Of a DNA stretch of 64,000 nucleotides, positions 59,350 to 64,000 are shown piece after piece. The notes under the pieces are model-generated. The model saw nothing but the letters and a program-made list of their open reading frames with translations, did not search any database and was not told the origin of the DNA. The translations under genes and the position numbers were made by a program. This stretch comes from an uncultured Collinsella sp. Lineage in GTDB: Bacteria > Actinomycetota > Coriobacteriia > Coriobacteriales > Coriobacteriaceae. The stretch is from contig CABVAY010000006.1 of the NCBI GenBank assembly GCA_902496455.1, positions 1 through 64,000 on the forward strand, given 5' to 3'. Every line of letters begins with the position of its first letter. The stretch's first letter is position 1.

Positions 59350-60408
59350 ATGCGCGCTTTTGATGTTGAGATGTCGCGCCGGGGGTTTGCCTCGGCGCTC
59401 GCCGCGGGCGCCCTGTCGCTTGCGCTCGCGGGCTGTGGCGGCGGGGCTGCCGGCGCCGGGTCTGCTGCGGGCTCGGCTGCCGGGTCTGCCGCTGGCGGTG
59501 CCGCTGCCGGGCCGGTTGAGGTGCACGTCGCGTCGCTCAAAGGCCCGACGTCGATTGGGCTGGTGCAGTTTATGGACCGGGCGGCCGACGGTGCCACGGA
59601 CAACGAGTTCGACTTTGCGATCAGCGCCGCAGCCGATGAGATCGTGCCCAAGGTGATTCAGGGCGATGTCGATATCGCCCTAGTGCCCGCCAACGTGGCG
59701 AGCGTTCTCTACAACAAGACTGAGGGCGCGGTGCAGGTCATCGACATCAACACGCTGGGCGTGCTGAGCGTGGTGACGGGCGACGCGGACGTTGCCTCGT
59801 TTGGCGATCTGGCGGGTCGTACCGTCTACATGACGGGCAAGGGCACCACGCCGGAGTACGTCATGAACTACCTGCTGGAGCGCGCGGGCCTGACCGGCCA
59901 GGTGACGCTCGAGTTTAAGAGCGAGCCTACCGAGGTGCTGTCGGCCCTGCTTGCCGACCCGTCCGCCGTGGGCGTGCTGCCCGAGCCCTTCAAAACGGCC
60001 GCCATCGCAAAGAGCGAAGGCAAGCTATCGGCTCCGGTAAGTCTGACCGATGCGTGGGATGAGCTGGCGGGTGACACGGGTTCGCGCCTGCTGACGGGCG
60101 TGACCGTGGTGCGCCGGGCCTTTGCCGAGGAGCATCCCGAGGCCGTGGCGGAATTCTTGAGCTGCCATGCGGCGAGCGTGAAGGCCGTCAATGCGGCGCC
60201 GGCGGACTGGGCTCAGGCCGTGGTCGATGCGGGCATCGTGGATAACGCCACGATTGCCGAAAAGGCGATTCCCGGGTGCATGCTCGTGTGCCAGACGGGG
60301 AAGGATATGAAGGCAGCGCTCGGTGGGTACCTGCAGGTGCTGGCCGATGCGGACGCGAGCGCCGTGGGCGGCAAGCTCCCGGCTGACGATTTCTACTACA
60401 TGGAGTAG
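59350..60408 (+). CDS. Substrate-binding lipoprotein of an ABC importer
   Basis: The 352-residue protein begins with a twin-arginine-like signal (SRRGFASALAAG) that ends in the lipobox LALAGC at Cys29, so it should be exported folded and anchored to the membrane. A short Gly/Ala/Ser linker follows, then a periplasmic-binding fold of the SsuA/TauA/NMT1 type (VEVHVASLKGPTSIGLVQFM, AADEIVPKVIQGDVDIALVP, AGRTVYMTGKGTTPEYVMNY). Such proteins bind sulfonates, nitrate or thiamine precursors; the ligand here is unknown. It starts three bases after the hydrogenase stop codon and is followed by the matching transporter, so it belongs to the same operon. Confidence 0.88.
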   Translation: MRAFDVEMSRRGFASALAAGALSLALAGCGGGAAGAGSAAGSAAGSAAGGAAAGPVEVHVASLKGPTSIGLVQFMDRAADGATDNEFDFAISAAADEIVPKVIQGDVDIALVPANVASVLYNKTEGAVQVIDINTLGVLSVVTGDADVASFGDLAGRTVYMTGKGTTPEYVMNYLLERAGLTGQVTLEFKSEPTEVLSALLADPSAVGVLPEPFKTAAIAKSEGKLSAPVSLTDAWDELAGDTGSRLLTGVTVVRRAFAEEHPEAVAEFLSCHAASVKAVNAAPADWAQAVVDAGIVDNATIAEKAIPGCMLVCQTGKDMKAALGGYLQVLADADASAVGGKLPADDFYYME

Positions 60409-60411
60409 CCC

Positions 60412-61776
60412 GTGCGTGCGTTTGCTCGACAAATGACAGAGCGTATGAAGGCGGTGGCGGCAGCAGGTGCCGTTGCCGCCTTTTGGCTTGCCGTGTGGGT
60501 TTTCGCGGCGGCGCTGGTGGCGCAGCCGTTGATTTTGCCGGGGCCGTGCGCTGTCGTGGTGGCGTTGCTGCGGCTAGTGTGCGATGCCAGCACGTGGGCG
60601 ATTCTGGCGGGCTCGGGTGCGCGGATACTGGGCGGGCTGGCGCTTGCCGCGGTGTGCGGCGGCGTGCTGGCGGGAGTCACGGTGCGGTCGCGGACGTTCT
60701 CCCGCCTGGTGGCGCCGGCGCTGTCGTTTGTAAAGGCGACGCCGGTCGCCTGCGTGGTGGTCCTGCTGCTCATTTGGCTGGGGTCGGCGCGCGTGAGTAT
60801 CGCCGCAGTCTTTTTGCTGGCACTGCCGGGCGTGTATTTCTCACTGGTCGAGGGCTTGACGCAAGTGGATAAGCCGCTGGAGCAGATGTTTCGTCTGCAT
60901 GGCGTGCGGGGCTGGCGACTGTTTTGTGCCCACACCTGGCGCGAAGTCCTGCCGTTTGCGCTTTCGTGCGCCCGCGCCGTGATTGGCATGAGCTGGAAGG
61001 CCGGCGTGGCGGCGGAGCTGATCGGCATGGCGGCGGGCACCGTGGGCGAGCGCATCTATCAGGCGAAGCTGCTCATCGAGACGGCTGACCTGCTGGCGTG
61101 GACCGTGTTGGTCGTGGCGGCATCGTGGGCGTGCGAGCGCGTGCTGGTGTGGCTGCTGCGGGCTTCGGGGCCCGCAGCATGGCGTGCTGCTGTGCGGGCG
61201 CATGGGCGTGCGGGCGGCTCTGCTGGCGGCGGGGCTCCTGCGGAGCTTGCGTTCGCCGTGGGCGATCGCGCTCCCTGGGCGCCGGCGCTCGACGGACTGG
61301 TACTTCGCGTGCCCGCCGGTGGGCGTACCTGCATGATGGGCGCCTCGGGTGCGGGCAAGTCGACGCTCCTTGCCCTTGCGGCGGGGGAGTGCGCGCCGTG
61401 CTCCATGGTGTTTCAGGATGTGCGCCTGGTCGAGGACGTTTCTGCCCTGGATAACGTACTGGTGTGTGCCGACGCGCGCGTGGATGCCTCGAGTGCCACA
61501 GCCCTGCTGCGCCTGCTGGTGCCGGGGGTCGATGTGCATGCCCGCGTAGCCGAGCTCTCGGGCGGGCAGCGCCGTCGCGTCGAGATCGCCCGAGCCCTGC
61601 TGTGTCCGGGCGACGCGGTGATTCTGGACGAGCCCTTTACCGGTCTAGATGCCGCTGCGCGCGATGCGACGGCTGTGGCTGTGCTCGACCTGCTCGACGG
61701 TCGTATGCTGCTGCTTGCCACGCACGATGCCGCTGACGCTCAGGCCCTCGATATCTCGGACATCATCACGCTCTAA
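60412..61776 (+). CDS. Fused ABC importer permease and ATPase
   Basis: The 454-residue protein combines two parts that are usually separate. Residues 1-255 are a SsuC/TauC-type permease with six hydrophobic segments and the coupling segment MFRLHGVRGWRLFCAHTWRE. Residues from about 285 form a short ATP-binding domain: Walker A GASGAGKST, Q-loop MVFQDVRLV, signature ELSGGQRRRVEIARAL, Walker B AVILDEPFTGLD and the switch histidine in LLATHD. The ATPase part is only about 170 residues, shorter than the usual 230-250. The start is GTG at 60412, three bases after the lipoprotein stop. It is the last gene of the hydrogenase operon. Confidence 0.88.
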   Translation: MRAFARQMTERMKAVAAAGAVAAFWLAVWVFAAALVAQPLILPGPCAVVVALLRLVCDASTWAILAGSGARILGGLALAAVCGGVLAGVTVRSRTFSRLVAPALSFVKATPVACVVVLLLIWLGSARVSIAAVFLLALPGVYFSLVEGLTQVDKPLEQMFRLHGVRGWRLFCAHTWREVLPFALSCARAVIGMSWKAGVAAELIGMAAGTVGERIYQAKLLIETADLLAWTVLVVAASWACERVLVWLLRASGPAAWRAAVRAHGRAGGSAGGGAPAELAFAVGDRAPWAPALDGLVLRVPAGGRTCMMGASGAGKSTLLALAAGECAPCSMVFQDVRLVEDVSALDNVLVCADARVDASSATALLRLLVPGVDVHARVAELSGGQRRRVEIARALLCPGDAVILDEPFTGLDAAARDATAVAVLDLLDGRMLLLATHDAADAQALDISDIITL

Positions 61777-61796
61777 ATACTTACTCAGCAACAAAA

Positions 61797-61820
61797 TGAT
61801 CCTTTTTTCTCCGTCCCCAT
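61797..61820 (+). repeat. Direct repeat left of antitoxin gene
   Basis: TGATCCTTTTTTCTCCGTCC is repeated with two or three changes at 62192-62215. Confidence 0.7.
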
Positions 61821-61833
61821 GGGGCTGGTGTGG

Positions 61834-61876
61834 TATTCTATCTACCGGGTAATACTTAGGATTACCAAGTAATACC
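61834..61876 (+). promoter_or_regulatory. Promoter and likely operator of the antitoxin gene
   Basis: A TATTCT box is followed by GGTAATACTT and AAGTAATACC (61848-61857 and 61867-61876), with an overlapping GGTAAT/ATTACC pair. RelB/DinJ antitoxins bind such sites to repress themselves. Confidence 0.5.
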
Positions 61877-61990
61877 AACGCCGCAGAAACAAACTCCAGA
61901 TGCGGGCCAATCGGGTTGCCTTCACAGCCCGTCGCCCAGCCGCGCGGCCCGCATCTATCCGCACTACCGTCGTTTCAAAAAGGAAGCGCC

Positions 61991-62191
61991 ATGGCAGAAC
62001 ATATGACCCCGGTTGTCGCGAAGGTCTTGCCCGAGGAAAAGGCAGCCTTCGCGGCGGCAACCCAGCTCGTGGGCACCACGCCGTCCAACGCCATTCGCAT
62101 GTTTATCGCCGCGTTCAATCGTTGCGGCACCTTTCCGTTCGACATTTCGCCCAGCGGGGCCTTTGGCACTGCGCCCGATTCTCATCAATAA
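61991..62191 (+). CDS. RelB/DinJ-like antitoxin without toxin
   Basis: The 66-residue protein resembles the ribbon-helix-helix N-terminal part and short tail of RelB/DinJ antitoxins: TPVVAKVLPEEKAAFAAATQ, then TTPSNAIRMFIAAFNRCGTF and PFDI. These proteins neutralise an RNase toxin normally encoded immediately downstream. No toxin gene follows: the next gene is a membrane protease, and the gap of 83 bp holds only a direct repeat. The ATG at 61991 follows AAAAAGGAAGCGCC. It may be an orphan regulator or what remains of a toxin-antitoxin pair. Confidence 0.75.
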   Translation: MAEHMTPVVAKVLPEEKAAFAAATQLVGTTPSNAIRMFIAAFNRCGTFPFDISPSGAFGTAPDSHQ

Positions 62192-62215
62192 GTGATCCGT
62201 TTTCCTCCGTCCCCA
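62192..62215 (+). repeat. Direct repeat right of antitoxin gene
   Basis: TGATCCGTTTTCCTCCGTCC matches the repeat at 61797-61820. Together they bracket a segment of about 395 bp with only the antitoxin gene. Confidence 0.7.
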
Positions 62216-62274
62216 TGAGATCAGCTCTCTGCCGAGTTGTGGTAGAACTTGGGAACGGTTTTGAGGAGGTTAGC

Positions 62275-63189
62275 ATGCTCAATGCGATGGCGTGGGCGCT
62301 TGCCTGTTTTGGCGTTGTCGCCGCCGATATAGCCCTGAGCGTGGTTTTGTTTTCAGTTCTCGATGCCGTATCGGTGCTGACGGGCTATCCGATCGACAAT
62401 CTCGATATCCAATGGTTTCAGGCTGCCGCTCAGACGGCGTCGTTTTTGATGGCGCTGCTGTGGTGGCGCTATCTGTGGCCGCGCTCGTTTATGGCGCGCT
62501 GGCAGGGCGTGCGCCCGCTTGGCGGGGGAGCAAATGCTGCATGGAAGCGCATCGTATGCGTTGTCGTGATCGGCCTATCCATGCAGGTGGTCATTAGCTA
62601 CCTATGCGACGGCGTGCTGTCACTGCTGCCCGAGGTTGCGGCAGACTATAGCGAACTTGTCGAGGAAACAGGCATGGGCGACACCAGCTATCTCGCCGTC
62701 CTGACTACGGTGCTCGGTGCCCCATTTTGTGAAGAGCTGCTGGTGCGCGGCATTATTTTTGAGTTTTCGCTCCGAGCGTTTAATCCGCAGTGCCGCCCAC
62801 TTTGGAAGCGCCGGCGTCGTGCGAGCGCGCAGGACGGCGCCATGGTGCCCTGGGCGGCCCCAAGCACGTGGGGTATCGCCGCGGCGATTGTGCTGCAGGC
62901 GGCAATCTTCGGTTTTATGCACATGAATTGGGTGCAGGGTTGCTACGCGGGTGCCGCCGGCCTCATCTTTGGTTGGGTGCTCGTGACGACCGGAAAGCTC
63001 CGCTACACGGTTCTGCTGCATTTTGCCTTTAACGCCGGGTCGTATCTCATGACGTTGCTCTGGTTTGTGAACACGCCGTTCGACCTTGTGGCCACGGTTG
63101 GCATCGCCGGCTTTGTGCTGGTAGAGGCGATGCACTCGCTGCTTCGATTGTGCATTCCCGTGTCGCGCGAAGCTGATCGGTCTGAGTAA
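62275..63189 (+). CDS. CPBP-family intramembrane metalloprotease
   Basis: The 304-residue membrane protein belongs to the CPBP (Abi/CAAX protease-like) family. It has about seven hydrophobic segments and the three catalytic motifs: PFCEELLVRGIIF with the paired glutamates and arginine, FGFMHMNWVQG with a histidine, and HFAFNAGSY with histidine and asparagine. Members process membrane peptides or protect against bacteriocins; the substrate is unknown. The ATG at 62275 follows GAGGAGG. The insertion FNPQCRPLWKRRRRASAQDG between motifs is a basic cytoplasmic loop. It may be its own transcription unit. Confidence 0.87.
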   Translation: MLNAMAWALACFGVVAADIALSVVLFSVLDAVSVLTGYPIDNLDIQWFQAAAQTASFLMALLWWRYLWPRSFMARWQGVRPLGGGANAAWKRIVCVVVIGLSMQVVISYLCDGVLSLLPEVAADYSELVEETGMGDTSYLAVLTTVLGAPFCEELLVRGIIFEFSLRAFNPQCRPLWKRRRRASAQDGAMVPWAAPSTWGIAAAIVLQAAIFGFMHMNWVQGCYAGAAGLIFGWVLVTTGKLRYTVLLHFAFNAGSYLMTLLWFVNTPFDLVATVGIAGFVLVEAMHSLLRLCIPVSREADRSE

Positions 63190-63197
63190 TAACGCCT

Positions 63198-64000
63198 TTA
63201 ATTAGACCGATGCGTCCTGAACGCACCTGGCGTTTCGCCGAATGCTTCTTTAAATTTTGAGTAAAAGAATGACATGTTGGAGATGCCGACTTTTCGGGCT
63301 ACATACTGCACGCTGCGCTCGGTGTTATTGAGAAGATATGCCGCCTCTGTGAGTTGCTGGTTGAGCTTGATTTGCGAAAACGTTTTGCCGGTTTTTTGCT
63401 TGATCAAGCTGCTGAGATAGCTGGTGCTATAGCCCGTATCGCTCGCAATGCTTTCGAGTGTGCAGTCGCCGTAGCTTCGCTCAATATGATTCAGAATCGA
63501 CACGATGCGTTCGTCCGACATGATCGCCTGGTTATCAGTTGCGGAGCGTCGGTACAGTCCTCGAATGAGAACAAGGAATAGGCTGACGGCGAGGTGCCTC
63601 ATGAGTTCATTGGAATAGGCATCTTTAAAGTGATATTCGATAAAGAGCATCTCGATGAGGCGTCGCGCATGTCGGGCGTATTCCTCTGGAAGAATGAGAT
63701 ATTTTCGGGCCTCGCGGTTTTTGGACACAAAATCAAATAGAAGATTCGTTAATGGTGACGCGCCGGGTAGCTGGCTCAGGAACAACGAATCGAACATTTC
63801 TTTTTTGAAGACGATCGAAATGACGATATCATGCTCGCCCTTAACGTATGGAACGCTTCTGACTACGCCGGTGTTGCAAATGAGCACGTCGCCCTTTTTA
63901 AGGAGTAGTCGCCGTCCGTTGACGATAAACGTGCAGACGCCGTCGTACACGTAGTTAAGCTCCATATCCCGATTGATATGAGGAGGAATATCGGTAAAGC
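63198..64000 (-). CDS. AraC-family transcriptional regulator (5' end outside window)
   Basis: The C-terminal 100 residues hold the two AraC helix-turn-helix units (CTLESIASDTGYSTSYLSSL and SVQYVARKVGISNMSFFYSK, ending FKEAFGETPGAFR). The N-terminal part is a cupin-type sensor (MELNYVYDGVCTFIVNGRRL, KKGDVLICNTG). The reading frame stays open to the window edge and adds FTDIPPHINRD before the first internal ATG at 63965, which fits the start of the cupin domain. The true start therefore lies beyond base 64000. It converges with the protease gene eight bases away. Its target genes are not visible here. Confidence 0.88.
   Translation of the reverse strand, partial: FTDIPPHINRDMELNYVYDGVCTFIVNGRRLLLKKGDVLICNTGVVRSVPYVKGEHDIVISIVFKKEMFDSLFLSQLPGASPLTNLLFDFVSKNREARKYLILPEEYARHARRLIEMLFIEYHFKDAYSNELMRHLAVSLFLVLIRGLYRRSATDNQAIMSDERIVSILNHIERSYGDCTLESIASDTGYSTSYLSSLIKQKTGKTFSQIKLNQQLTEAAYLLNNTERSVQYVARKVGISNMSFFYSKFKEAFGETPGAFRTHRSN

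Overview
The window is about 60% G+C, and its gene content and protein sequences fit a strictly anaerobic gut actinobacterium of the class Coriobacteriia, most likely Collinsella or a close relative. Supporting points are an actinobacterial-type FtsE with a long N-terminal tail, transketolase split into two subunits, an [FeFe]-hydrogenase linked to a GltD-like flavoprotein, rubredoxin, PTS sugar uptake, and no respiratory chain genes. The genus call is inference from remembered family features, not from a database search.

Layout. 1-0.5 kb: truncated ISL3-type transposase. 0.7-9.9 kb: citrate synthase and an ACT-domain protein (minus strand), then L31, a DMT-type exporter, secA-prfB and a YitT-type membrane protein. 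10-17 kb: split transketolase, ftsEX and RNase R. 17-23 kb: lone serine recombinase, VanZ-like protein, then a MurNAc utilisation module (RpiR-type regulator, MurQ etherase, MurP-type PTS permease, MupG-type 6-phosphomuramidase). 23-27 kb: Spx/ArsC-like protein, tRNA-Gln and tRNA-Glu, TPR-like protein, SmpB, flavin reductase, rubredoxin. 27-35 kb: Nramp metal transporter and glutamate synthase gltBD. 35-40 kb: an accessory stretch with an unknown protein, a DUF559/Vsr-like nuclease gene bracketed by palindromic repeats, an amidohydrolase and a zinc-ribbon membrane protein. 40-43 kb: copper operon copA-copZ-csoR with its operator. 43-46 kb: FHA protein and Ser/Thr kinase. 47-49 kb: DEAD-box helicase with an RGG-rich tail. 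49.9-55.5 kb: EFR1-type flavodoxin/ferredoxin protein, then an alpha-glucoside PTS operon (EIIA, LicT antiterminator, EIICB, GH4 phospho-alpha-glucosidase) with a candidate antiterminator/terminator leader. 55.7-61.8 kb: hydrogenase operon continuing into a lipoprotein and a fused permease-ATPase. 61.8-64 kb: orphan RelB/DinJ-like antitoxin between direct repeats, CPBP protease, and an AraC regulator cut by the window end.

The most unusual layer is between the genes. Thirteen copies of a 56-57 bp hairpin element (arms GTCTYRATCTGTAACA and its complement around a conserved 25-nt directional centre) lie in five intergenic regions. Seven of them flank the nuclease gene at 36.2-37.3 kb, as REP palindromes flank RAYT genes. 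Several unrelated palindrome families occur in two or three copies each, and most carry GTCCC/GGGAC. A 123-bp nested perfect inverted repeat lies upstream of ftsE. Release factor 2 carries Ser-Pro-Thr where Ser-Pro-Phe is expected.
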